37,806 bases of DNA from Wenjunlia tyrosinilytica (GTDB lineage: Bacteria > Actinomycetota > Actinomycetes > Streptomycetales > Streptomycetaceae), in NCBI RefSeq assembly GCF_014646055.1, contig NZ_BMMS01000019.1:145449-183254 (forward strand), written 5' to 3'. The notes under the pieces were generated by a model. That model had not been told where the DNA came from and searched no databases. It was given only the letters and a program-made list of their open reading frames with translations. Made by a program: the position numbers and the translations under genes. Below, piece after piece: positions 9,238-16,451 of this stretch. Each line of letters opens with the position of its first letter. The stretch's first letter is position 1.

Positions 9238-10254
9238 TCAGGCGGGTGCGTCCAGGAGCTGGGCCAGGTCCCTGGCGGTCACCTCGTCACGGGCGATCAC
9301 CAGGTCCGGGATGCCGGTGCCCTGACTGAGCGCCCTCATGATGGCGGCGCTGGCCGTCCAGGGCTTCCACGCGGGCCCGAACTCCCCGAGCGGCCGCACC
9401 GTGAGCCCGTGGGCCGCGGCCACGAGCGCCAGGGCGGCGTCCAGTACAGCGCACGAGGAGTTCACCCCGGCCGGGGCGCTGTGGGCGAGCAGGGCGTCGG
9501 TGATGGCGGCACTGGTGACATCGGCGAAGTAGATGTCATGATATGTCGCGCGCAACCGATTCTTCTTCTCCATCATCCCCTGCGGCAGCACCACATGCCC
9601 TCCGTCCGCGGGCTGCCGGGTGGTGTCCTCGGTGATCTCCTCCCACTCGTCCTCGGGCACACGCAGGCGGTAGGCGCTGGAGCAGTCACCCGCCAGGGCA
9701 AAGCGTGTGGTGACCACGGCGGCCGCCAGCGCCCCGCTCATCCACACCAGGATGGAGACGGCCATGCGGTCCGGAAGCCCCGTGGTGAGCGAGTTCCTTA
9801 ACGAGCCGTTGATGGACAGCGAGACGAACGGCCGGTTCTCCTCACGGCACGCCTGCGCCTGCGACAGCCGCGCGGCGCCGTCCCCCTTGGCGCCGATCAC
9901 CTCGATCCCGCGCACCCGGGACCGGACGGCGTACTCGAGCTCGGCGAACAACGAGTCGCTGGCGAACTGGGTGTTCTGCCACCACTGCGCGGCCGCTCCG
10001 GGAGCCGCCGTGGGAGGCCGCCGGTCGGGCAGCGGCACGTAGTCCTCGGCCAGCAGGTCGATGTGCCCGGCGTGGGTGCGCGGCATGGGAATCTGATGGA
10101 GTGTCTCCTCCACGTCCGGGTCGCGGTAGAGCCCCGCGTGGACGCCCCGCAGCGTGCCCTGTACGGCTGCGGCGCTGAGTCTGGCTATCTCGGGTGCCCC
10201 TGGGGGTACCGGCTGCCCGAAGGGGCCGGTTACGAGAGGGTTCCTGCTGGGCAC
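9238..10254 (-). CDS. Protein of unknown function, 338 aa
   Basis: I do not recognise a family. GTG at 10254 is chosen because GGAGG lies 6 bases upstream; longer frames lack a ribosome site. The protein is soluble-looking, with a moderately hydrophobic stretch (MAVSILVWMSGALAAAVVTTRFALAG, written here only as about residues 163-188) that could be a buried helix or a weak membrane segment. It has a basic KKNRLRATYHDIYF patch and a C-terminal Ala/Leu-rich region. It is divergent from a ribbon-helix-helix gene across a 338-bp gap that holds an inverted repeat. It could be a nucleotide- or nucleic-acid-handling accessory protein, but no catalytic motif is visible. Confidence 0.75.
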   Translation of the reverse strand: MPSRNPLVTGPFGQPVPPGAPEIARLSAAAVQGTLRGVHAGLYRDPDVEETLHQIPMPRTHAGHIDLLAEDYVPLPDRRPPTAAPGAAAQWWQNTQFASDSLFAELEYAVRSRVRGIEVIGAKGDGAARLSQAQACREENRPFVSLSINGSLRNSLTTGLPDRMAVSILVWMSGALAAAVVTTRFALAGDCSSAYRLRVPEDEWEEITEDTTRQPADGGHVVLPQGMMEKKNRLRATYHDIYFADVTSAAITDALLAHSAPAGVNSSCAVLDAALALVAAAHGLTVRPLGEFGPAWKPWTASAAIMRALSQGTGIPDLVIARDEVTARDLAQLLDAPA

Positions 10255-10345
10255 GCCAATCCTCCACGGTGAGTTGACGGTGCATCGACTTGCCGCACGC
10301 ACCTGCTGCGGGCAACCCTACTCGGCTACAGCACTTCAGGAAGTT

Positions 10346-10378
10346 TTCAACATGCGGCGATATGGATGTCATGTTGAA
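10346..10378. promoter_or_regulatory. Inverted repeat, candidate operator
   Basis: TTCAACATG (10346-10354) and CATGTTGAA (10370-10378) are perfect 9-bp complements separated by 15 bases, in an unusually AT-rich patch of the divergent gap 10255-10592. On the minus strand the distal half-site overlaps TTGAAA, which with TAGCCG 16 bases on could be the promoter of the 338-aa gene. A short palindrome TGTAGTACA (10435-10443) lies closer to the ribbon-helix-helix gene. Autoregulation by that protein is an inference. Confidence 0.5.
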
Positions 10379-10592
10379 CGGAAGTGGGCACGTCGCAGAT
10401 TGCGACCTACCGAACTGCGAGAGTTACCTCAACTTGTAGTACACGCAGGTATGGTGAAGTCACGCAGGGGAACCGCCCCGGCGCGCGCGGGCCCCGGACA
10501 CGGACCGCGCTCGGGTACGTGGGAGGGACTCATGGGCCAGTCGCCGGCCGTCACGCGGCGGCGGTGCCCGACCTCCGCAGATAGGGGACCAA

Positions 10593-10868
10593 GTGACTGA
10601 CGACAACCTCCGGAAAGCCCGTCAAGAGGACAAGGAACGGCAGCTTGTCGTGTCGGTGCGCTTCCCCGAAGGGCTGCTGCAGCGTGTCCACGCCTTCGCG
10701 GCGGTGAAGGAGTCCACGGCCAACGCGGTCATCCGCGAGGCCGTCGAGGACCACATCCGTCGCGTGGTGCGCACCCCCGAGTTCCAAGAGGCCAGCCAGG
10801 CCCATGTCCAGCGCGCCCAGGCCGCGGTCGCCGCGCTGAGCGAGGACGAGGACACGGCTGTGGCGTGA
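10593..10868 (+). CDS. Ribbon-helix-helix DNA-binding protein
   Basis: This 91-aa protein resembles Arc/MetJ/CopG-type regulators. A beta strand (RQLVVSVRFPEGLLQRV, residues about 16-32) is followed by two helices (VHAFAAVKESTANAVIREAVEDHI), then a charged C-terminal helix. Such proteins repress their own genes, serve as antitoxins or act in plasmid control. No toxin gene is adjacent, and the nearest partner is the divergent 338-aa gene. The GTG at 10593 follows GGGGA with short spacing. Confidence 0.8.
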   Translation: MTDDNLRKARQEDKERQLVVSVRFPEGLLQRVHAFAAVKESTANAVIREAVEDHIRRVVRTPEFQEASQAHVQRAQAAVAALSEDEDTAVA

Positions 10869-10944
10869 CCCCCGTGAGTGCTGGGCTCCGCGCCCTGCCT
10901 GACACCCCGTCACGACAACGTTGCCCGGAGCCCGGGCGTGCCAA

Positions 10945-10971
10945 GGGGTCCGGAGAACTCCTCCGGACCCC
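10945..10971 (+). terminator. Terminator hairpin after the RHH gene
   Basis: An 11-bp perfect stem (GGGGTCCGGAG with CTCCGGACCCC) has a 5-base loop and lies 77 bases after the stop. There is no T-run. Confidence 0.65.
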
Positions 10972-10982
10972 GCGGTGTGCGA

Positions 10983-11225
10983 TCAGACCCGGCTGGTGAA
11001 CACCGTGCCGCAGAGCTCGCGGTGGAGCGGGGACGTGTCGACCAGGACATGGCGCGATCCCCCGCGTTGCTCGATCGCAGGACCGGGGGACCCGTGCTCG
11101 ATCACTTCAAGCCGTTCCACGGCCCTTTGTCCCAGGTGGCCGGGCACCCGGACCGCCTTAAAGAAGACACCGGCCTTGTGGAGACGGTGCCCGGATCCCG
11201 GGACACAGTGACTTTCCGTATTCAT
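10983..11225 (-). CDS. Possible small gene or gene remnant, 80 aa
   Basis: This open frame lies in the otherwise empty 11.0-11.3 kb interval, divergent from the XRE regulator. Part of it (about residues 22-57, GVFFKAVRVPGHLGQRAVERLEV onward, ending near AIEQRGG) has the feel of the small actinobacterial proteins related to the N-terminus of bifunctional primase/polymerases. The second half lacks the expected hydrophobic strand and ends early. The start ATG has only a weak upstream GAGGGA. It may be a decayed gene or chance. Confidence 0.3.
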   Translation of the reverse strand: MNTESHCVPGSGHRLHKAGVFFKAVRVPGHLGQRAVERLEVIEHGSPGPAIEQRGGSRHVLVDTSPLHRELCGTVFTSRV

Positions 11226-11337
11226 GGGTCCACTGTCGGTCCCTCGTCGTAGGCTCGCCAGTAACGGACCGTGGACGCGCGGCTACTGTCAAGTGCGGCT
11301 TGTCGTGCGTTGCACCATGTTGAGGGGGTGGCCTGAA

Positions 11338-12159
11338 ATGGCCAGGACTCGCAAGAAGAGTACGGCTGCTACGGCGACGCAGTATTTCGCGCATCTGCTG
11401 CGGATGCTGCGGACGCAGGAGGGGCTGTCGCAGGAGCAGTTGGGCAAGCGGATGGGGTACACGGGAGCGCTGGTGAGCGCGGTGGAGACATGCGCGCGGT
11501 TCCCGACCGAGGAGTTCATCGCGAGGGCGGACGACGCCTTGAAGGTGGGCGGGTTACTGCTGGCGGCGACGGAGTATCTGGCGGACGACAGGTATCCGCA
11601 GTTCTTCCAGGAGTTCGCGTTGTTGGAGGCGCAGGCCCTCAGCGTTTCGTCCTACAGCACGCTGGTGCTGAACGGCTTGGTGCAGACCGAGGCGTACGCC
11701 CGCACGCTGATCGAGGCGCATTTTCCACCGTTGGACGAGGAGGAGGTGGATCGCCTGGTCACGGCCCGGATGGAGCGCAAGGCGCTCCTCACTCGCAAGC
11801 CGACAGCCGTGGTCAACTTCGTCATCGAGGAGTCGGTGTTGCGGTGGCCGGTCGGCGGTAAGGAGGTCATGCGGGAACAACTCGCCCACCTGGCCAGTTG
11901 TGCCGAGCTGCGCAATGTCAATGTCCACGTCATGCCGCAGTCCCGGGGGGCGCATGCCGGGGTTGATGGCCCAATGACGCTGCTCGAGACGCCCGAGCAT
12001 ACACACCTGGCCTATCTGGAATCGCAAGGGAACAGCTTGCTGCTCAACGACGCAGATGAGGTGGGGCGGATGATGCAGCGGTATGCAATGATCCGCTCGC
12101 AGGCCCTCAGGCTTGACGAATCTGCAGCCCTCATCAAGCAGTTGGCGGGAGAGCTATGA
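11338..12159 (+). CDS. XRE-family regulator with DUF5753 (WhiJ-like)
   Basis: The 273-aa protein has an N-terminal helix-turn-helix (about residues 17-70: LLRMLRTQEGLSQEQLGKRM, then LVSAVE) followed by a DUF5753 sensor-like domain (about 95-270, including the family pattern around VIEESVLR and LRNVNVHVMP). The ATG at 11338 follows GAGGGGG with normal spacing. Its stop overlaps the start of the DUF397 gene (ATGA). This XRE/DUF5753 plus DUF397 pairing is the WhiJ-type arrangement of streptomycetes, which affects development and antibiotic output; in some cases the pair acts as a regulator with a small partner that modulates DNA binding. Confidence 0.93.
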   Translation: MARTRKKSTAATATQYFAHLLRMLRTQEGLSQEQLGKRMGYTGALVSAVETCARFPTEEFIARADDALKVGGLLLAATEYLADDRYPQFFQEFALLEAQALSVSSYSTLVLNGLVQTEAYARTLIEAHFPPLDEEEVDRLVTARMERKALLTRKPTAVVNFVIEESVLRWPVGGKEVMREQLAHLASCAELRNVNVHVMPQSRGAHAGVDGPMTLLETPEHTHLAYLESQGNSLLLNDADEVGRMMQRYAMIRSQALRLDESAALIKQLAGEL

Positions 12160-12455
12160 GCGAACTGGTCTGGTTCAAGAGCAGCTACAGCGGCGGTGCT
12201 GGCGGCGAATGTGTCGAGGTCGCCTTCGACTGGCGCAAGAGCTCGTACAGCGATCAAAGTGGCGGCGAGTGTGTCGAGGTGGCGTTCGACTGGCGCAAGA
12301 GCTCGCACAGCGATCAAAGTGGCGGCGACTGCGTCGAGGTCGCCATCCATCCCACCACCGTCCACGTGCGGGACTCCAAGGATCCCGAGGGTCCGGCCCT
12401 CGCCTTTTCGGCCGAGTCCTGGGCCGTGTTCCTGCGGGGCCTTCCGGAGAACTGA
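12156..12455 (+). CDS. DUF397 protein with a triplicated motif
   Basis: This is the small partner of the XRE regulator immediately upstream (4-base ATGA overlap). A normal DUF397 protein is about 60-70 aa and has one W-x-K-S-S-Y-S...G-x-C-V-E-V-A motif. Here the 99-aa product has three in a row, each exactly 20 residues: WFKSSYSGGAGGECVEVAFD, WRKSSYSDQSGGECVEVAFD and WRKSSHSDQSGGDCVEVAIH (DNA 12171-12230, 12231-12290, 12291-12350). Only the last runs into the usual C-terminal VHVRDSKDPEGPAL half. The frame is kept throughout, so this is an in-frame expansion, not a broken gene. Confidence 0.92.
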   Translation: MSELVWFKSSYSGGAGGECVEVAFDWRKSSYSDQSGGECVEVAFDWRKSSHSDQSGGDCVEVAIHPTTVHVRDSKDPEGPALAFSAESWAVFLRGLPEN

Positions 12456-12459
12456 GGCC

Positions 12460-12506
12460 GTCCCCAGGCATCTAAGGCGCCCTTGAGGCATCTGGGGCCT
12501 GGGGAC
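12460..12506 (+). terminator. Terminator-like hairpin after DUF397
   Basis: GTCCCCAGGC (12460-12469) pairs perfectly with GCCTGGGGAC (12497-12506) just after the DUF397 stop. The 27-base interior contains a further AAGG/CCTT pairing. Confidence 0.5.
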
Positions 12507-12625
12507 TAAGGCCCTGGTGGGGCAGGAGATCGGGCAGTCTCCCGATGTGGGGGACCCCCCTGGGACGCGAAGCTCTTAGTACGGCAACGGAGAACGGCTC
12601 CGGAGCCCGAACGGAGGCCAGGACC

Positions 12626-12805
12626 ATGTACCACTACGAACTGCACCAGGAGATCGCCGCCGACATGCTGCGCAAGGCCGAGCAGGAGCGCCTTGCCCGT
12701 TCGGTCGTCAGTGGCAAGCGGGCCGCCCGCAATTCCCGGAAGAACGAAGGCGAGGGGCGGGTGAGCCAGCACCTGGTATCGGGGCGCTTCCGCCCTGCCG
12801 CGTGA
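12626..12805 (+). CDS. Small basic protein, 59 aa
   Basis: ATG 12626 has GGAGG 9 bases upstream. The product begins MYHYELHQEIAADMLRKAEQ, a long charged amphipathic helix, and continues with a basic, Arg-rich tail. Small proteins of this kind are common in streptomycetes, but I cannot assign a function. It lies directly upstream of the LAL regulator, and its stop codon is the first base of a 14-bp tandem repeat. Confidence 0.75.
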   Translation: MYHYELHQEIAADMLRKAEQERLARSVVSGKRAARNSRKNEGEGRVSQHLVSGRFRPAA

Positions 12806-12834
12806 CACCAGTTCTGTGACACCAGTTCTGTGAC
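12803..12834. repeat. 14-bp tandem repeat upstream of the LAL gene
   Basis: TGACACCAGTTCTG occurs at 12803-12816 and again at 12817-12830, followed by a third partial TGAC. It spans the stop codon of the 59-aa gene and the presumed promoter region of the LuxR-type gene. It could be paired activator sites or simple slippage. Confidence 0.6.
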
Positions 12835-12888
12835 GGCGTGGTTACGCAAGCGTGGAAAAACACTCCGGGACTGTCGGACCCCTGTGCG

Positions 12889-15800
12889 ATGCTCAACAGC
12901 GTGCACACCACATCCGTCAGTCCCGTTTTCATTGGCCGCACCACCGAGCTCGATGTCCTGACCAGCGCTCTCGCCCGCGCCGAAGCGGGGGCGCCTCAGG
13001 CGCTGGTCATCGGTGGTGAGGCCGGCGTGGGCAAGACGCGGCTGCTGGAGGAGTTCCTTTCCGTCGCCGAGGCCGCCCAGGCCGTCACCGCCCTCGGTGC
13101 CTGCCTGGAGATCGGCGCCGACGGACTGCCGTACGCCTCCGTGGTCGGAGCGCTCCGCTCTCTGCACCGGCGGCTCGGTCCCGAGCTGGAGCAGGCCGCC
13201 CTCGGTCATGAGGAGGAGCTGGCCAGGCTCCTGCCGGATCTGGGGGAGGTCGGGCGCGAGGCCGCCGAGGAGTCGGGGCGGGGGCGGCTGTTCGAGCTCA
13301 CCGTCGATCTGCTGGAGAAGCTGTCGGAGCACCGCACGATCGTCCTGGCCATCGAGGATCTGCACTGGGCCGGGCGTTCCACGCGCGATCTGCTCTCCTT
13401 CCTCTTCCGGTCCGTCCAGCGCGGGCGCCTGCTGGTCGTGGCCACCTACCGCGCCGACGACATCCATCGCAGGCATCCGCTGCGGCCCTTCCTCGCCGAG
13501 CTGGAGCGGTTGCGGGCCGTGGAGCGGATCGATCTGCCGCGCTTCACGCGGGACGAGGTGGAGCGTCAGCTCTCCGGGATCCTGCGGGCCACGCCGGAGC
13601 ATTCATTCGTCTCCCAGGTCTACCAGCGCTCCGAGGGAAACGCCTTCTTCGTCGAGGAGCTGGCCTGCTCGATCGGCTCCGGCTGCGGAGTCGGCATCAG
13701 CGACTCCCTGCGCGACCTTCTTCTCGTGCGGGTCGAGGCGCTGCCCGAAGAGGCTCAGCGGGTGGTCCGGGTGGCCGCCGAGGGCGGGTCGAGTGTGGAG
13801 TATCCGCTGTTGGCCGCCGTGGCCCAGTTGCCCGAGGACGATCTGATCGAAGCCCTGCGCGCCGCGGTCGGGGCGAGCATCCTGTTGCCGACGGCCGATG
13901 GCGACGGGTACCGCTTCCGGCACGCCCTGGTGCGCGAGGCCGTGGGGGACGACCTGTTGCCGGGCGAGCGCAGCAGGCTCAACCGCCGCTACGCGGAGGC
14001 GCTGGAGGCCCAGCCGGGACTCGTCCGCAAAGACGAGCGGGTCACGCGCCTGGCCAGCTACTGGTATTACGCGAATGACGCCGACAAGGCCGTGCCCGCC
14101 GTGCTGGCGGCTGCGTTCAGCGCCCGGCGCCGCAGTGCCTACGGCGAGCAGCTGGCCCTGCTGGAGCGGGCGATGGAGCTGTGGGAGTCGGTCAGCGAGG
14201 AGACCAGGGAAGGGCTGCGGTATCGGGACGGCGCGGCCGAGGTCTATCCGCCGTGCGGCTGCTACTCCGACAGTGAGGACAGCCGCCTGCGCTATCTGGA
14301 CATGCTGGCGGAGGCCACCGTGGCGGCTCGCCGTGGCGGTTCACGGGACCGCGCCTACACGCTCCCCAAGCGCGCGCTGCGCCTGATCGACGCGACCGAA
14401 GACCCGCTGCGGGCGGCCTGGTTCTGGACACAGCGCTCGCGGGCGGTGGTCTCCCTGCGGCGCGGTGACGGCCGGGCCGAGCTGTTGAAGGCCAGGGCGC
14501 TGGTCGACGGGTTGCCGCCGTCAGCCGTCCAGGCGGATGTGCTGAGCCGGTTCGCCGCGTGGGAGATGCTGTATCAGGCCACCGAGGAGGGGGTGCGCAC
14601 GGCCGAGGAGGCGGTGCGGCTGGCCCGCCAGGTCGGCGCGCGGGAGGTTGAGTTGCACGCCAGGATCACCCTGGCCGTCCTTCACTCGCATCTGGAGCCG
14701 GCCGAGAGGGCGCTCCAGGAGCTGGACGAGGTGATCGCCGAGGCCAAGACCTCCCACGACCCCGACCTCTTGGCCCGTGCCTATACGAATATCTCCTCCG
14801 TCATGGAGTCGGTCGGGCTGTCGGCCCGCTCGGCGGAGGTGGCCCGTTCGGGCGCGGCGGTGGCCGAGCAGCATGGACTGGCCCGTGACAGCGGGGCGTT
14901 CATCGTGGGGAATCTCGTCGAGGCGCTGATCTCCACGGGGGAGTGGGACGAGGCGGAGAAGCAGTCGGCCCGGGGCCGGGATTGGGCACGCGCGGAGAAC
15001 ACGCTTGGCTCGCTGGCCACGCATGACGCGGAGCTGGCTTTGCTGAGGGGTGATCTGGCGCGGGCCGAGGAGTTCCTGGAGCGCTCCTGGGAGAATCTGG
15101 GCCGCAAGTACCTGGAGCCCCAGCAGGCGATCCCGATGGCCGACCTGGTGGTGCGCATTTCCCGGCGCACGGGGCGGTTCGCCCAGGCTCGGGCCACGGC
15201 CCTGGAGTCCATCGAGGCGGGCTTCCCGCCCGGCACGGAGCGGTATGCGTGGCCGTTGCTGTTCCACGCGGCGCAGGCGGAGGCGGACTCGATCGGCCTG
15301 CCCGACGCGGAGCCGGGGCGGGCGGATGTGCTCGCCAGGATCCATGCGGCGGCGGACGGGTTGAGGGTCACCGCGCCGGTGTGGCAGGCGTGGGCGTACA
15401 TGGCCGAGGCGGAGCTCACCCGTGCGGGCGGCCACAGCGACGCCGCCCTGTGGTGCCGGGCGGTGGCCGCCCTGGAGCCGCTGGAGCGGCCTTATCAGCT
15501 GGCGACGGCCCGCTTCCGCCAGGCCGAGGCGCTGGTGGGCGCGGGCGACCGCGAGGGCGCGCAGGAGCCGCTGTCGCAGGCGGCGCAGTGCGCGGAGCGC
15601 TTGGGCGCGGCCCATCTGCGCCGAGAGATAGCCCTCCTGGCGGAGCGGGCCCGCATCCTGCTGGGGCCGCGGGAGCCCCGCGCCGCCGAACCGCCGTCCC
15701 AGGACGGCGGCTTGGGCCTGACCCGTCGCGAGAGCGAGGTCCTTCGCCTGGTCGCGGCGGGCCGCTCCAACCGTCAGATAGCCGAGGAGTTGTTCATCTC

Positions 15801-15936
15801 GCCGAAGACGGCGAGCGTCCATGTCTCCAACATCCTGGCGAAGCTGGGCGTAGGCGGCCGAGGCGAAGCCGCGGCCCTGGCCCACCGCTTGGGCCTCTTC
15901 GTCCCCCACGGGACCACGCACACGGCCTCGGCATAG
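12889..15936 (+). CDS. LuxR-family transcriptional regulator of the LAL type
   Basis: This large ATP-dependent activator is about 1015 aa from ATG 12889. An N-terminal AAA/STAND ATPase has Walker A GGEAGVGKT (Lys49) and Walker B IVLAIEDLHWA. A long helical TPR-like middle follows (about 450-900, rich in Ala/Leu/Glu repeats). A C-terminal LuxR helix-turn-helix (about 943-1005, LTRRESEVLRLVAAGRSNRQ then FISPKTASVHVSNILAKLGV) completes the protein. Starts at GTG 12838 and GTG 12901 are also in frame and none has a strong ribosome site. No biosynthetic cluster adjoins it, so its target is unknown. Its stop abuts the repeat field. Confidence 0.92.
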   Translation: MLNSVHTTSVSPVFIGRTTELDVLTSALARAEAGAPQALVIGGEAGVGKTRLLEEFLSVAEAAQAVTALGACLEIGADGLPYASVVGALRSLHRRLGPELEQAALGHEEELARLLPDLGEVGREAAEESGRGRLFELTVDLLEKLSEHRTIVLAIEDLHWAGRSTRDLLSFLFRSVQRGRLLVVATYRADDIHRRHPLRPFLAELERLRAVERIDLPRFTRDEVERQLSGILRATPEHSFVSQVYQRSEGNAFFVEELACSIGSGCGVGISDSLRDLLLVRVEALPEEAQRVVRVAAEGGSSVEYPLLAAVAQLPEDDLIEALRAAVGASILLPTADGDGYRFRHALVREAVGDDLLPGERSRLNRRYAEALEAQPGLVRKDERVTRLASYWYYANDADKAVPAVLAAAFSARRRSAYGEQLALLERAMELWESVSEETREGLRYRDGAAEVYPPCGCYSDSEDSRLRYLDMLAEATVAARRGGSRDRAYTLPKRALRLIDATEDPLRAAWFWTQRSRAVVSLRRGDGRAELLKARALVDGLPPSAVQADVLSRFAAWEMLYQATEEGVRTAEEAVRLARQVGAREVELHARITLAVLHSHLEPAERALQELDEVIAEAKTSHDPDLLARAYTNISSVMESVGLSARSAEVARSGAAVAEQHGLARDSGAFIVGNLVEALISTGEWDEAEKQSARGRDWARAENTLGSLATHDAELALLRGDLARAEEFLERSWENLGRKYLEPQQAIPMADLVVRISRRTGRFAQARATALESIEAGFPPGTERYAWPLLFHAAQAEADSIGLPDAEPGRADVLARIHAAADGLRVTAPVWQAWAYMAEAELTRAGGHSDAALWCRAVAALEPLERPYQLATARFRQAEALVGAGDREGAQEPLSQAAQCAERLGAAHLRREIALLAERARILLGPREPRAAEPPSQDGGLGLTRRESEVLRLVAAGRSNRQIAEELFISPKTASVHVSNILAKLGVGGRGEAAALAHRLGLFVPHGTTHTASA

Positions 15937-16331
15937 CGCTCCGCGCGCTGCCGCGCGAAGGCTAAGGACGCTGGCCGGGTGGGGGTTGGGGTGCGCCGCT
16001 TCGCGGCGGGGGGGGGTGTTGTGACGGTTGGGGTGTTGGGCTGGGGGTTTGGTGTGCGCGCTGTCGCGCGAAGGCTAAAAGCGCTGGCAGCGGCGGGAGC
16101 CGGGTGCGGTGCGGATCTGCGCTGGCCGGGTGGGGGTTGGGGTGCGCCGCTTCGCGGCGGGGGGTTGTTGTGACGGTTGGGGTGTCGGGCTGGGGGTTTG
16201 GTGTGCGCGCTGTCGCGCGAAGGCTAAAAGCGCTGGCAGCGGCGGGAGCCGGGTGCGGTGCGGATCTGCGCTGGCCGGGTGGCGGTTGGGGTGCGCCGCT
16301 TCGCGTCGAGGGGCCGATGCCGGGTCGGGCA
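15937..16331 (-). repeat. Inverted-orientation repeat units left of palindrome 2
   Basis: The landmark AAGGCTAAAA (or AAGGCTAAGG) followed by a form of CGCTGG recurs at 15958, 16071 and 16220. On the minus strand it reads CCAGCGCTTTTAGCCTTCGC and then CGACAGCGCGC, clearly the same core as the plus-strand units to the right, with an AACCGTCA phrase and a CCGCGAAGCGGC hairpin. Spacings are 113 and 149 bases. The first copy begins 20 bases after the stop of the LAL gene. Confidence 0.75.
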
Positions 16332-16451
16332 GGGGTATGTGGGTACCGTTTTTGAAATTGGTAGCGAATCCAGCGCCGCGCGCCCCGGCGTGCACCCCTC
16401 CGCAGACACGTGAAATTGCACCACCTTTTTCAAAAACGCCCCCCGTACCCC
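16332..16451. repeat. 120-bp imperfect palindromic element, copy 2
   Basis: It has the same length and layout as the element at 21-140, in the same orientation. Long identical blocks include GGTACCGTTTTTG, GAATCCAGC and CGCAGACACGTGAAATTGCA. The inner arm reads GTTTTTGAAA and its partner TTTCAAAAAC, while copy 1 has GTTTTTGGAA and TTCCAAAAAC, so both sides of one base pair changed together. The outer arm keeps pairing apart from one wobble and one mismatch. It is the axis between the inverted units on its left and the direct units on its right. Confidence 0.75.
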
